Origin: Microbulbifer pacificus
GTDB taxonomy: Bacteria > Pseudomonadota > Gammaproteobacteria > Pseudomonadales > Cellvibrionaceae
Direction: 5' to 3'
Assembly (NCBI RefSeq): GCF_002959965.1
Contig: NZ_PREV01000026.1
Coordinates: forward strand, 2,115,501-2,179,500
DNA length: 64,000 nucleotides
The notes under the pieces were generated by a model. The model searched no databases. It was not told the origin of the DNA and saw nothing but the letters and a program-made list of their open reading frames with translations. The position numbers and the translations under genes were made by a program. Of the stretch, positions 26,200 to 35,938 are shown piece by piece; position 1 is the first letter of the stretch, and the number at the start of each line of letters is the position of its first letter.

Positions 26200-28275
26200 A
26201 TGGAATTCAGACTGAAGAAAACAGCGATGCTGGGTGCATTGCTGGGCACCCTGGTGGGAGGCCTCACGGCCGCAGATGTGTCTGCGCAGGCCACAGGGTT
26301 CGCCACGCAGAACGGTGGAACCACCGGCGGTGCTGGCGGCGATGTGGTGTATGCCACCACCGGAACGCAGATTCACCAGGCGCTGTGTAATCGCGCTTCC
26401 AGCAGCACGCCGATTATTATTCACGTCGAGGGCACCATCAATCACGGCAATACCAGCAAGGTCTCCGGTAGCAGCTGCAATACCGCCGATGGTGTGATTG
26501 AAATAAAAGAAGTGAGCAATGTTTCGCTGATCGGGGTCGGCAACGGCGCGCTGTTCGATCAGGTGGGTATTCACCTGCGCAGCTCTTCCAACATCATTCT
26601 GCAGAACCTGCATGTACGGAATGTAAAGAAATCCGGCTCTCCCACATCCAATGGCGGTGATGCCATCGGTATGGAAAGCAATGTCAGCAACGTGTGGGCG
26701 GATCACCTGACCCTGGAAGCATCTGGTGGTGAGAGTGAGGGGTACGACGCGCTGTTCGATATGAAAGCGAACACTAAATACGTCACTCTCTCATACAGTA
26801 TTCTGAAAAACTCCGGGCGCGGCGGCCTGGTCGGCTCCAGTGACAGCGATCTGAACAACGGTCCGGTCACCTTTCACAACAACCTCTATCAGAACATTGA
26901 TTCGCGCACCCCGCTGCTGCGCGGCGCCACGGCGCATGCATACAACAACCACTACATGAGCCTGAATGAGTCCGGTATGAACCCGCGTATCGGTGGCAAG
27001 ATACGTGCGGAAAACAACTACTTCGAGGATTCAAAAGACCCGCTCGGCACCTTCTATACCAACGATATGGGGACGTGGCAGGTGAGCGGTAATGTGTGGT
27101 CCAACATTCAGTGGACCTCCGAGGGTGACAAAAATCACCCCGCCGGCCCCAATCCGGTCTCCACCACGTCCATCAGCATCCCCTACAGCTACTCTCTGTG
27201 TAATGCCAACCTTGTTCCGCAGATTGTTGCCTCTACGGCCGGTGCCAATAAAGGACTGGCGCGGGCAAGCAACTGCTCCACCAGCTCCTCCTCTGGCGGT
27301 AGCTCCAGTTCGAGCTCCAGTTCCAGTTCTTCAGGCGGTTCCTCCGGTGGCAGTTCTTCCAGCAGCTCCTCATCCAGCAGTTCGGGCGGCTCCGGCAGTT
27401 CCGGCGGTGGCACCCTGGGGCAGAATCTGGCACTCAGCGCCGGTGCAGATGGCAGCAGCAAAGCCAGCGGCTCAAGCTATGGCAATGCCATCGATGGCGA
27501 CACGTCCAGCTACTGGCAGCCCAGCTCCAGCAGCGGTCAGCGTATTTCCGTCAAGAATCTTACCGGTACCTTCAATACCGTGGTGATTCGCGAAATTGGC
27601 AACCGGGTGCAGGCCTGGCGTCTGGTGAACAACGACACCGGAGTGCAACTCGCTTCCGGCACCAGCATCGGCGCGGCGCTGCAGGTGTATCTCGGCAATG
27701 TGAGCATGAGCAAAATCAACCTGATGATCGACTCCGCCAGCAGTGCGCCGCAGATTGCCGAGTTCGAGATCTATAACGCGACTGGAGGCAGTGGCAGTTC
27801 TTCATCATCCAGCGGGTCCTCCGGTGGATCATCCGGCGGGTCCTCGGGCGGCAGTGCCACCATCACGCTGCAGGAAAATACGGCGGGTTTTTGTGGTGTA
27901 GATGGTGCGATTGAGTCCGAGCACAGTGGTTATACCGGTGCGGGATACGCCAACACCGATAACGTCAGTGGTGCGGGCGTGAACTGGTCTGTGGTCGCCC
28001 CTGGTGCCGGTAACTACAACCTGCAGTGGCGCTACGCCAATGGTGGCAGTGACCGCCCTGCGGCAGTGCTGGTGAATGGCGGCAACCAGGCCTCCCTCGG
28101 TATGGGCGGCACTGGCGCCTGGACCAGTTACAGCAACAGCAGCACCGTCACTGTGTGGCTGAATGCCGGCAGCAACGCCGTCCGGCTGGAAGCAACCGGC
28201 AGCAGTGGGCTCGCCAATATCGACAGTGTTGCCATCACCGGATCGTCGCCCGCGGCCGGAAACTGCGGTGGCTGA
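26200..28275 (+). CDS. Secreted pectate lyase: PL1 - CBM - CBM
   Basis: 691 residues. Signal peptide, then PL1 at ~28-365 with GYDALFDMK, RGGLVGSSDSD and IDSRTPLLR. A poly-serine linker (~370-415), an F5/8-type-C module (~417-530), a second linker, and a CBM35/CBM6-like module (~560-691) follow. It is a close paralogue of the N-terminal 690 residues of the preceding gene, with long stretches identical in protein, but lacks the C-terminal lyase. The shared Shine-Dalgarno context (GGAAGG, TCAC, ATG) shows that the duplication covers the leader region. It should act outside the cell on homogalacturonan. Confidence 0.93.
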   Translation: MEFRLKKTAMLGALLGTLVGGLTAADVSAQATGFATQNGGTTGGAGGDVVYATTGTQIHQALCNRASSSTPIIIHVEGTINHGNTSKVSGSSCNTADGVIEIKEVSNVSLIGVGNGALFDQVGIHLRSSSNIILQNLHVRNVKKSGSPTSNGGDAIGMESNVSNVWADHLTLEASGGESEGYDALFDMKANTKYVTLSYSILKNSGRGGLVGSSDSDLNNGPVTFHNNLYQNIDSRTPLLRGATAHAYNNHYMSLNESGMNPRIGGKIRAENNYFEDSKDPLGTFYTNDMGTWQVSGNVWSNIQWTSEGDKNHPAGPNPVSTTSISIPYSYSLCNANLVPQIVASTAGANKGLARASNCSTSSSSGGSSSSSSSSSSSGGSSGGSSSSSSSSSSSGGSGSSGGGTLGQNLALSAGADGSSKASGSSYGNAIDGDTSSYWQPSSSSGQRISVKNLTGTFNTVVIREIGNRVQAWRLVNNDTGVQLASGTSIGAALQVYLGNVSMSKINLMIDSASSAPQIAEFEIYNATGGSGSSSSSSGSSGGSSGGSSGGSATITLQENTAGFCGVDGAIESEHSGYTGAGYANTDNVSGAGVNWSVVAPGAGNYNLQWRYANGGSDRPAAVLVNGGNQASLGMGGTGAWTSYSNSSTVTVWLNAGSNAVRLEATGSSGLANIDSVAITGSSPAAGNCGG

Positions 28276-28277
28276 TA

Positions 28278-28341
28278 CCGGGCGAACATGACGAAGCGGC
28301 CGGGCTGAGCCAACACCCTTTAGGGTTCGCCCGGTTTTGTT
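28278..28341 (+). terminator. Terminator-like stem after pectate lyase 2
   Basis: CCGGGCGAAC (28278-28287) can pair with GTTCGCCCGG (28325-28334), followed by TTTTGTT. The loop is long (37 bases) and may fold itself. Confidence 0.55.
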
Positions 28342-28363
28342 CGCCGGCCCATCCCGTGCCGCT

Positions 28364-28396
28364 ATCCACCCGGCAACACTGAGTTGCCGGGTGGAT
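28364..28396. promoter_or_regulatory. Perfect 14-bp hairpin
   Basis: ATCCACCCGGCAAC and its exact complement enclose ACTGA. No T run follows on either strand. It may be a backup terminator or an mRNA end stabiliser. Confidence 0.5.
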
Positions 28397-28670
28397 AAAA
28401 CGAGCAGTAGTGCAATGGCTCATTTACATCCCGTTGAATGAGTCATTTTCCTCTCCTCACCTCCGCGCCGCTGTTGGTCTGGCCACTTTCCGAGCTTTCG
28501 GGCATCGCTCTGGCGCTGGTACCCCCGCAATCTTCATCAGCATCCCTGCAGTTCCATCCCGGAAAACCGCGGATTCGCGCAAAATTTGCGCGATTTTGGC
28601 GCCTATTACCCCATGGCCAAGCCAGAGGGAGTCTGTGTGGTAACCAGTTGGTACAAATGGTTGTATATGC

Positions 28671-28700
28671 CTAACCAATCTGGTTAGATTGCCAAACCAA
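28671..28700. promoter_or_regulatory. Putative operator before the surface lipoprotein
   Basis: CTAACCA-ATC-TGGTTAG (28671-28687) is a perfect 17-base palindrome, followed at once by ATTGCCAAACCAATA, which echoes the pectate lyase control modules. It sits about 150 bases before the lipoprotein start. The rest of the 28397-28831 gap shows no gene. Confidence 0.45.
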
Positions 28701-28831
28701 TAAGTATCAAGGCTGAGCCTGGGTGGTAACCGCGCATTCAAAACTGAACAGCGCATCCATCGCGAAGCTATCCGGGCGGAAGACCCGGGCTCATAAGAAT
28801 AACGATTGAAAATGAGAGAGAAGGGGTGAGT

Positions 28832-31357
28832 ATGAAACCTTTACCTTGGGCGAAATCCGCACTTGCACTGTGCGTCATGGGAACACTGACCGCCTGTGGC
28901 GGCGGTGGCAGCAGTTCCTCGGGAGAAGGCGACATCGCAGAACTGCCGGCGCCGCCACCCGTGGTTGTGGTGCCGCCGGAGGAGAGCGGCATCATTAACA
29001 CCGCGCTGCCGGTTCTGGAAAATTTTGGTGAGTACACCAATTTCGACCAGAGTGATGTGATCGACTTTTTCAGTCCAAATTACAAAGCGTTGGCCACCGC
29101 TGACAGTAGCGAATACGTCGACGAACGCCCATCGTTCTACTATCCCACCTGCTGTTTCTTCGATCAGGACAACCCCGACAGCGAAATTACCGTCGACCAC
29201 GAAACCCGTCTGGGTATCGTCAGTGACAACGGTGATCCGTCCCTGTTGATCAGTAACGCACGTTTTACCATCGGCCAGACCAAGTCCGACATGGCCGACG
29301 CATCGAAAAATGACCCGAAAAAAGATTCCACCCCCGGCACCGACGGCGGCAGCGGCTGGGGCGAGCTGGATCTTTCCGAGCCCTACCGCATCTCGTTCTG
29401 CGTGTCTTCCGCGAGCGGCTCGGGGTCCATGACCCAGATTTATGTAAACAACAACACGACCGGTGAAGCGAACTCCATTCACGGCGGCGGTGGTGCGGGC
29501 TCTCGGATTTTCAACGTGGAAACCGGCAGCCTGGTTCCGGGTAAACGCGTGGAAATTAACGTGCCGGGAGACGTGACCCTGGAGCCGGGTGCAACGCCTG
29601 TGGATATCAAATCTCAGGTAGTGGGAACAGAAAATTCCTTTCTGCACTTCCGGGTTTCCAGTGGCGGTACGGCGATTATCGATGATCTGCTGATCGAAAA
29701 GCAGTCTGATAATGGTCAGGCGACGTTGCCAGTGTGTACTAAGTTCAAATCCGCCGAGGAACCCGTCGCGCCGAACGCGCCGACAACCTTTGCTACCGAC
29801 GCGCAGATGGCCGTGAGCTGGAATTCCGTGCTAGGAGCGGCGACTTACGATCTTGCTTATGGCACCAGTGACGATGTGTCCGGGGCCATTATCGTCAATG
29901 ACCTGACCGACACCAGCACCACACTGACCGAATTGGAAAACGGTACCACCTATTACGTGTGGGTTCGTGGTGTGAATAACATCGGTGCGGGTGCCTGGAG
30001 TGAATTTGCAACGGGTACACCGGAAGCCCCGCTAGGCGATAGCTGCAGTCCCACTACTACCGTAAATCCGTCTGTATCCCATGGCATTCTTTGGAGCGTG
30101 TACGATGGATGTACACATCCGGGTGAGCTGGGTGCTGTTGTTATCAATGGTAGCGAGCAAACCAACTTCGAATTCTCCGATGAAGAGAAGCCGTGGTTTA
30201 CCGTCAGTGATGAAGGTGTCATGACCATGGATACCCTCGCCGGAGACTCCAACACCAAACCGGTGGGTGACTTGAGCGGCGTGGTTGCCGATGGGACCTA
30301 TCCAAAGCATTTCACCTGGATTGCGCGCATCGACAATGCGTATGCGGAAACGCAGGGGGCTCGTGGCTTTGAAGTTGAAACTCATATCGACGAACGCCGT
30401 ATCAAAGCGATTCTGCGTCCGGACTCCGGCAAGGTTCAACTGGAGAAATTCCTGGCGGCGGAGGAGACCGCGGAAGTTTCCGATGTGGTGTACAGCGATG
30501 GCTACCACGTATACCAGTTCAGTTTTACCGTAAATGACCCAACGGCCGAGGCCGATAACATTACTGCGGTGATTTACCGCGACGGTAACGAAATCGGCAG
30601 CTTCACTGGCCCTGGTCGCTCCGGTGGTTCCGCCAGTCTGCTGCGTGTGGGTGAAGGCTCCGGAAGTGCATTCCACGCTAACCTCGACTGGCTGGTGTGG
30701 AGTGACGACATGGCCGCAGATGTAACAGCTGAAGCGTTGAAGGGAGAGTTGCCTGGCGGCATCGGCGAATTGGGATTCTATGCGGCCGCTGACATTTCCG
30801 CGGTCATTGAGGAAAACTTCGAAGGCGCGGGCCTTGTAGAAGACTCTGAATCCGGTGCGGGTAACTTTTTCAGTGCTGACTACAAAGCGCTGAGCGGTGA
30901 CGCCACCAAACCCATGTACAACGCAACCGGTGGCGGTTCGCGCATATCCGTAGCTGGAGGTCAACTGTCGCTTCACGATGCGCGTTTCACTATCGGTGAT
31001 GCGATGCACGGTACCGACACCAGCGCAGACGATGCCGCCGGCCGCGGCGACTTCGACTTGAGCAAGCCGTACAAGATCTCGTTCGATGTTGTGGAAAACC
31101 CCAACGTTTCGTCCGAGGCCGGAAAATGCCAGGTATATGTGGATAACAACACCTCGGGTTCTGGAAATTCAATCCACGGTGCCAGTTCGAAGATTTTCGA
31201 AAGCGTTGCTTCGCAAATGGCCGCTGGTTCTGCGACAGGTACCGTTACCGTTGAGAGTGATGTTGGTACCGCCAGTTCCTTCATACAGCTCCGTTGTGAC
31301 AGTGGCACGAGAGACAAGCCTGTAGTGATCGATAATTTCTCTATCACCTACCAGTAA
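28832..31357 (+). CDS. Surface lipoprotein with duplicated unknown domain, Fn3 and LamG-like domain
   Basis: 841 residues of unrecognised function. The lipobox is TLTACGG (Cys22), followed by a serine- and proline-rich spacer. Residues ~50-295 and ~645-841 are two copies of one domain: both contain ARFTIG, DLS-PY-ISF, a YV-NNT-G--NSIHG block and an S-IF block. Between them are a fibronectin type III domain (~310-400; TYYVWVRGVNNIGAG) and a concanavalin/LamG-like domain (~410-640). No catalytic motif is seen. It lies between pectate lyases and a TBDR, so a surface glycan-binding partner of that receptor, like a SusD/SGBP in role, is plausible. ATG 28832 follows AAGGGG; GTG 28826 is the alternative. 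Confidence 0.75.
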   Translation: MKPLPWAKSALALCVMGTLTACGGGGSSSSGEGDIAELPAPPPVVVVPPEESGIINTALPVLENFGEYTNFDQSDVIDFFSPNYKALATADSSEYVDERPSFYYPTCCFFDQDNPDSEITVDHETRLGIVSDNGDPSLLISNARFTIGQTKSDMADASKNDPKKDSTPGTDGGSGWGELDLSEPYRISFCVSSASGSGSMTQIYVNNNTTGEANSIHGGGGAGSRIFNVETGSLVPGKRVEINVPGDVTLEPGATPVDIKSQVVGTENSFLHFRVSSGGTAIIDDLLIEKQSDNGQATLPVCTKFKSAEEPVAPNAPTTFATDAQMAVSWNSVLGAATYDLAYGTSDDVSGAIIVNDLTDTSTTLTELENGTTYYVWVRGVNNIGAGAWSEFATGTPEAPLGDSCSPTTTVNPSVSHGILWSVYDGCTHPGELGAVVINGSEQTNFEFSDEEKPWFTVSDEGVMTMDTLAGDSNTKPVGDLSGVVADGTYPKHFTWIARIDNAYAETQGARGFEVETHIDERRIKAILRPDSGKVQLEKFLAAEETAEVSDVVYSDGYHVYQFSFTVNDPTAEADNITAVIYRDGNEIGSFTGPGRSGGSASLLRVGEGSGSAFHANLDWLVWSDDMAADVTAEALKGELPGGIGELGFYAAADISAVIEENFEGAGLVEDSESGAGNFFSADYKALSGDATKPMYNATGGGSRISVAGGQLSLHDARFTIGDAMHGTDTSADDAAGRGDFDLSKPYKISFDVVENPNVSSEAGKCQVYVDNNTSGSGNSIHGASSKIFESVASQMAAGSATGTVTVESDVGTASSFIQLRCDSGTRDKPVVIDNFSITYQ

Positions 31358-31461
31358 GCCTGAGAGAGATCGCCGGTTGAGTAATCAGTCTAGCCGGCGA
31401 TAAAAATAATCATCGATACGGCTGGATACGATGGCCGAATAAAAACGATGGGAGAGTCACA

Positions 31462-34455
31462 ATGACTTATAAAAAGCAGATTCTCGCCGTGGCGATCGCC
31501 ATGGCCGCTTCCACGAACCTGATGGCTCAGGAAGCACAGCAGCAGAAAGCAGAAACTACTTCCGACTTCTCCATGGAAGAAGTTACGGTTGAAGGTGTAC
31601 GCAATGCCGAGCTCAACGCCCGTCAAGCGGAGCGCGACAAAAATATTTTCAGCTCCGTTATTACCCAGGACGATTCCGGTAACTTTGCCGATCAGAACGT
31701 CGCGGAATCCTTGCAGCGCCTGCCCGGTATCACCTTGCAAAGCTCTGAAGGTGAAGGCAAGTTCATCAACCTGCGCGGTCTTGGTCCGGGCTTCGTGTCG
31801 GTACAGATGAACGGCTCTGAAATGGCCAACAGCGGCGGTGGCCCGGCGGACAGCGAGAGCCGCGGTTTCTCTCTGGACGCATTGCCCGCCGATGTGCTGC
31901 AGTCCATCGAGGTACTGAAATCCCTCACTCCGGACATGGACCTGAACTCCATCGGCGGTAGTGTAAACGTCACTACCGTTTCCGCGCTGGATCGCGGTGA
32001 GAATACCTTCAAGGTACGCGCCCAGGGGGCGTATCAGGATCAGAGCGGCGAAATGTCGCCCAAACTGACCTTGCAGGGCACCAACATTTTTGCCGATGAA
32101 AAGTTGGGCTTCAGTTACTCGCTGTCTTATGAAAACCGCGTGAGCGAAGGGTACGAATCCCGCGCTCACGACAGTTCCCTGCCGCGTTACATTACCCTGG
32201 ATGGCGCCGACAGCCCGATGCTGATTCCGTTCGAGCTTCAGAACCGGCAGGAAAATGCCGAGCGCGAACGTATCGCCGGCATCTTCGATCTGGAGTATCG
32301 CCCCGACGACAACAGTAAGTATTACGCGCGCTACAGCAATACCGTATATACAGATAAAGACACGGCCTTGCGTGAATACTACCGCTGGGGGCAGGCAAGT
32401 GATGACGAAGTCGTTTACTACGATGCTGCCAATAACGTATTCGGCTCCGGCGGAATCGACCTTCAGCACCAGTTCTTTATGCAGGAGTCCGAGAGCGACA
32501 CCAAAGTGTTTGCGCTCGGTGGCGAAAATCTGTTTGGCGATAATTGGACTCTGGACTATGAGCTGACCCACTCCAGTGCCACTCAGGATTCTCCGGACAG
32601 CAGCCGTGTGCAGTTCCGCGTGCGCGATATTACCGCGCTCGGTCGCACCGGCGAAGATTTCCTCAACGGTCAGATCGTGCATCCCTCACAGCTGGCCGAA
32701 CTCGCCGGAATGGAAAGTGTGCCCGGTTCAGGTGGATTCGGACCGTCTGGGTACCAGTACGGCGAGAGCGTTCAACCGTTCATGCTGTACGACAACCTGT
32801 TCATGGAAAACAGCTTCCGCGAAGACACGCTCGATCAGGCTATGGCCAATCTGCGTAAAGACTTTGATATTGGCCCGGTCAACTACATCAAGACTGGCTT
32901 CAAGATCAAAAATCGCGAGCGCAATCGCGACAAGAACCGTATCAGTGTTCACCCCGGTGACAAGAAAGCGGCGGGTTGTGCAGGCGATCAGGCGTGTATC
33001 GACGCGGCAGGGGTTCGTCTCGGCGATGTCGAGACCTTCATGCCGGACAACCCTCTCTTCGACCACGCGTTCATTACTGAGGCCGAGGCCAAGCGCTTGA
33101 TTGAGCAGACGCGGATCATCGGCGAGAACTACGACCCTGAACAGCGCGAGCTGGACAGTACGCGCAACGACTATCAGTTGTCGGAAGATACCGCCGCGGC
33201 CTACATCATGGGTGAATTCCAGGTGACCGATACCGGTACCCTGATTGCCGGTGTGCGCTACGAGAAAACCGATTTCAACTCCACCGGTTACCTCTCTATC
33301 CGCAATGATCGCGAAGAGAGTGCCGACCAGCTGGAATCCTTCGACATCGCGGTACCACTGGACGATACCTCGAATTCCTACGATGGCTTTTTCCCCAGCC
33401 TCCACTATCGCGATGAGTTACGAGAAGACCTGTTGTTCCGCGCCTCCCTGTGGACCTCCTTCTCCCGTCCGTCTTTCGATGAAGCCCGCGCTTATGCGCA
33501 GGTGGTCGACCGGGTGATTTTCTGCAACTACGATCCGGCGGCGAATCTGGCGGTGGAAAATCAATGCAGTGATCAGCCGGCGGATCTGCAGGGTGACATT
33601 GCCGAGGCTGACTACACCGATACATACAAGCAGCAGCATCTGACCATGTCCCCGGACAACGTGGTCGAGCTTGGCAACCCGAAACTGGACGCAATGCGTG
33701 CGACCAACTTTGATATTTCTCTGGGCTGGTACGCCAGCGATGACCTGTTTATCCAGGGCGCGGCTTTCTATAAGAAGATTGATGACTTCATCGTCAATGT
33801 GGCCGGTGCGGATCTGAACCTGGCGGAGCTGCCTTACACCCTGCCAGTGGATCAGGTCACCATGTTCCAGATTCCCGCGGATCTGCAGTTGGCTAACGCC
33901 AGTACTTACCTGAATGGTGAAGGCGCGGATGTGTACGGTCTGGAAGTGACGTACAACCAGTATTTCACTCAGGGGTTACTGAACAACTTCTTTATCCAGT
34001 CCAACTTCACACTGCTGCATTCCGAAGCCGATGCCGGAGCCAGTGTGCGCGCGGAAAAAATCCGTTTGCCGGAACAGGCGGACGTGACCGTGAACACCAC
34101 GCTCGGTTGGGAGAACGACTTCTTCTCGGTGCGCTTTATCACCAACTACCGCAGCGAAATCCTGAAGCGCATCGGCTCCTGTACCGAAGCGGATATCGCC
34201 GCGGACGCGGCCCTTGGCTACTCGCAAAACTGTGCCGCCTGGTCTGACGTTTATCAGGACGCCGGTGTCACCTACGACATCAAAGCGACCTACGACGTCA
34301 GCGATAACGTGAAGCTGTATCTGGATGCGGTGAATATTACCGACGAGAGCAATATCCAGTACTTCGAGGGCAATGAGTTTTCCAGCGGACACATGATGTT
34401 CCTGAGAGAGACGTATGGCCCGACATACCAGCTCGGTGTGAACGTTCAGTTCTGA
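31462..34455 (+). CDS. TonB-dependent receptor, pectin locus (copy 3)
   Basis: 997 residues. The signal peptide ends NLMAQ, with a TonB-box-like MEEVTVEGV. Plug motifs are NVAESLQRLPGITLQ and FINLRGLGPGFVSVQMNG; the barrel ends YQLGVNVQF. GGGAGAG precedes the ATG. It belongs to the same broad carbohydrate-receptor type as copies 1 and 2 but is more distant from them. It follows the duplicated-domain lipoprotein by about 100 bases, so the two are probably co-transcribed, and a terminator closes the unit. Confidence 0.92.
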   Translation: MTYKKQILAVAIAMAASTNLMAQEAQQQKAETTSDFSMEEVTVEGVRNAELNARQAERDKNIFSSVITQDDSGNFADQNVAESLQRLPGITLQSSEGEGKFINLRGLGPGFVSVQMNGSEMANSGGGPADSESRGFSLDALPADVLQSIEVLKSLTPDMDLNSIGGSVNVTTVSALDRGENTFKVRAQGAYQDQSGEMSPKLTLQGTNIFADEKLGFSYSLSYENRVSEGYESRAHDSSLPRYITLDGADSPMLIPFELQNRQENAERERIAGIFDLEYRPDDNSKYYARYSNTVYTDKDTALREYYRWGQASDDEVVYYDAANNVFGSGGIDLQHQFFMQESESDTKVFALGGENLFGDNWTLDYELTHSSATQDSPDSSRVQFRVRDITALGRTGEDFLNGQIVHPSQLAELAGMESVPGSGGFGPSGYQYGESVQPFMLYDNLFMENSFREDTLDQAMANLRKDFDIGPVNYIKTGFKIKNRERNRDKNRISVHPGDKKAAGCAGDQACIDAAGVRLGDVETFMPDNPLFDHAFITEAEAKRLIEQTRIIGENYDPEQRELDSTRNDYQLSEDTAAAYIMGEFQVTDTGTLIAGVRYEKTDFNSTGYLSIRNDREESADQLESFDIAVPLDDTSNSYDGFFPSLHYRDELREDLLFRASLWTSFSRPSFDEARAYAQVVDRVIFCNYDPAANLAVENQCSDQPADLQGDIAEADYTDTYKQQHLTMSPDNVVELGNPKLDAMRATNFDISLGWYASDDLFIQGAAFYKKIDDFIVNVAGADLNLAELPYTLPVDQVTMFQIPADLQLANASTYLNGEGADVYGLEVTYNQYFTQGLLNNFFIQSNFTLLHSEADAGASVRAEKIRLPEQADVTVNTTLGWENDFFSVRFITNYRSEILKRIGSCTEADIAADAALGYSQNCAAWSDVYQDAGVTYDIKATYDVSDNVKLYLDAVNITDESNIQYFEGNEFSSGHMMFLRETYGPTYQLGVNVQF

Positions 34456-34486
34456 ACCTGACTGGATTTCCCCCTTTGCCATTTTT

Positions 34487-34508
34487 GCCCCGCTCGCGGG
34501 GCTTTTTT
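34487..34508 (+). terminator. Rho-independent terminator after TBDR 3
   Basis: GCCCCGC-TC-GCGGGGC followed by TTTTTT. Confidence 0.9.
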
Positions 34509-34625
34509 GGCTTTGGATGCAGAAAAAGACAGCGGTAGGGGTGACCTCGCCGCATAGAACGTACGCCTGTATTTCGGTGCAAGGCCGTTGCGAACAATAA
34601 ACACAGCCGGTTTAAGAGGTAGACC

Positions 34626-35897
34626 ATGCAGCAGAAATTAATCATTACAGCGGTCGCGGCAGTGCTGTCTGTCATGTTGACCGCCTGCGGCGGCGGAAGC
34701 AGTGGTTCCGAAACGAGCCCTCCTGCGTTCAATTCTTCCAGCAGTTCATCCGGTTCATCCTCCGGCGGAAGTTCCAGTTCCTCCAGCAGCTCATCGTCTT
34801 CCGGTGGCGGCTCCAGTTCCTCGTCATCCGGTGGCGATGAAGCGGTGGTACTACCGCAGGCCGGCAACCCGATTTACGGTGAGCTGGACAATTACAAGTC
34901 GTGGAAAGGTAGCAGCCTGTCCGCTGACCAGAGCCTGGCCGACAATATGATCAGCTGGCAGATGCCGCACGGTGGTTTCTACAAGTTTGGTGTATCCAAG
35001 TACGCTACGCCGTGGGATGGCAGCAGTGCCCGCTCCGAGTGGACTGGCGCAGATGGGGTTGAGCTGGGCACCATCGACAACGACGCTACAGTTACCGAGC
35101 TGCTGTTTCTCGCCGATGTTTACCAGCGCAGTGGCGACGCCGCGTACCGCGATGCCGCGCGCAAGGCGCTGGAATTTCTGTTGACCATGCAATACGCCAG
35201 CGGGGGGTGGCCACAGGTCTATCCCGCGCGCACCGGCACCACCTACTCCAACTATGTGACCTTCAACGACGGCGCCATGGCCCGCGTGCTGATCCTGCTC
35301 GACCAGGCCCAGCGGCAGGAAGCGCCGCTGAATGGCGACCTGTTCACCGAGGAGCAGCGCACACGTATGGCGACCGCCATCGACAACGGTGTCGACTTTA
35401 TTCTCAAGGCGCAAATCGTGCAGGCCGATGCGAAAACCGTCTGGTGCGCCCAGCACGACCCGGAAACCTATGCTCCGCGCCCGGCGCGTTCCTACGAGCT
35501 CGAATCCAAGAGCGGCAAGGAGTCCATGCTGGTGGCGGCTTTCCTGATGTCGCGACCGCAGACCCCTGAAGTGGAAGCCGCGGTGCGCGCCGCGCTGGCG
35601 TGGTATCGCAGTGAAGCGGTGAAGGTTGCCGACACAGCGTATATCAAGCGATCCAGCGGCAGCAGTGACGACACCTACAATCCCATCCAGACCAAAGCGG
35701 GCAGTACCATGTGGTACCGCTTTTATGACCTGGGCCAGGACGTCGGCTTCTTCAGCGGCCGCTCGGTGGCTGAGGGGGGCGCGGGCAAGCAGTACGACAT
35801 CATGGCGATTGAGCCCGAGCGTCGCTACGGCTATGAATGGGGTGGAAATTACGGCACCCCGCTGATCAACTACGCCGACAGTGTTGGTTATTACTGA
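34626..35897 (+). CDS. Pectate lyase family 10 (PL10) lipoprotein
   Basis: 423 residues. A lipobox (VMLTACGG) is followed by a poly-serine spacer (~37-70) that would hold the enzyme away from the membrane. The PL10 catalytic (alpha/alpha)3-toroid covers ~75-423. Family features are SWQMPHGGFYKFG, GTIDNDATVTELLFLA, YASGGWPQVYP and VWCAQHDPETYAPRPARSYELES, which includes the region with the catalytic arginine known from Cellvibrio Pel10A. PL10 enzymes cut de-esterified polygalacturonate with calcium. It has its own promoter region after the terminator at 34508. Anchoring in the outer membrane is inferred. Confidence 0.92.
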   Translation: MQQKLIITAVAAVLSVMLTACGGGSSGSETSPPAFNSSSSSSGSSSGGSSSSSSSSSSSGGGSSSSSSGGDEAVVLPQAGNPIYGELDNYKSWKGSSLSADQSLADNMISWQMPHGGFYKFGVSKYATPWDGSSARSEWTGADGVELGTIDNDATVTELLFLADVYQRSGDAAYRDAARKALEFLLTMQYASGGWPQVYPARTGTTYSNYVTFNDGAMARVLILLDQAQRQEAPLNGDLFTEEQRTRMATAIDNGVDFILKAQIVQADAKTVWCAQHDPETYAPRPARSYELESKSGKESMLVAAFLMSRPQTPEVEAAVRAALAWYRSEAVKVADTAYIKRSSGSSDDTYNPIQTKAGSTMWYRFYDLGQDVGFFSGRSVAEGGAGKQYDIMAIEPERRYGYEWGGNYGTPLINYADSVGYY

Positions 35898-35938
35898 GCA
35901 TCTGGTGGGAAGAGGCCGGTCTCGGAGGCAACCGTGAA

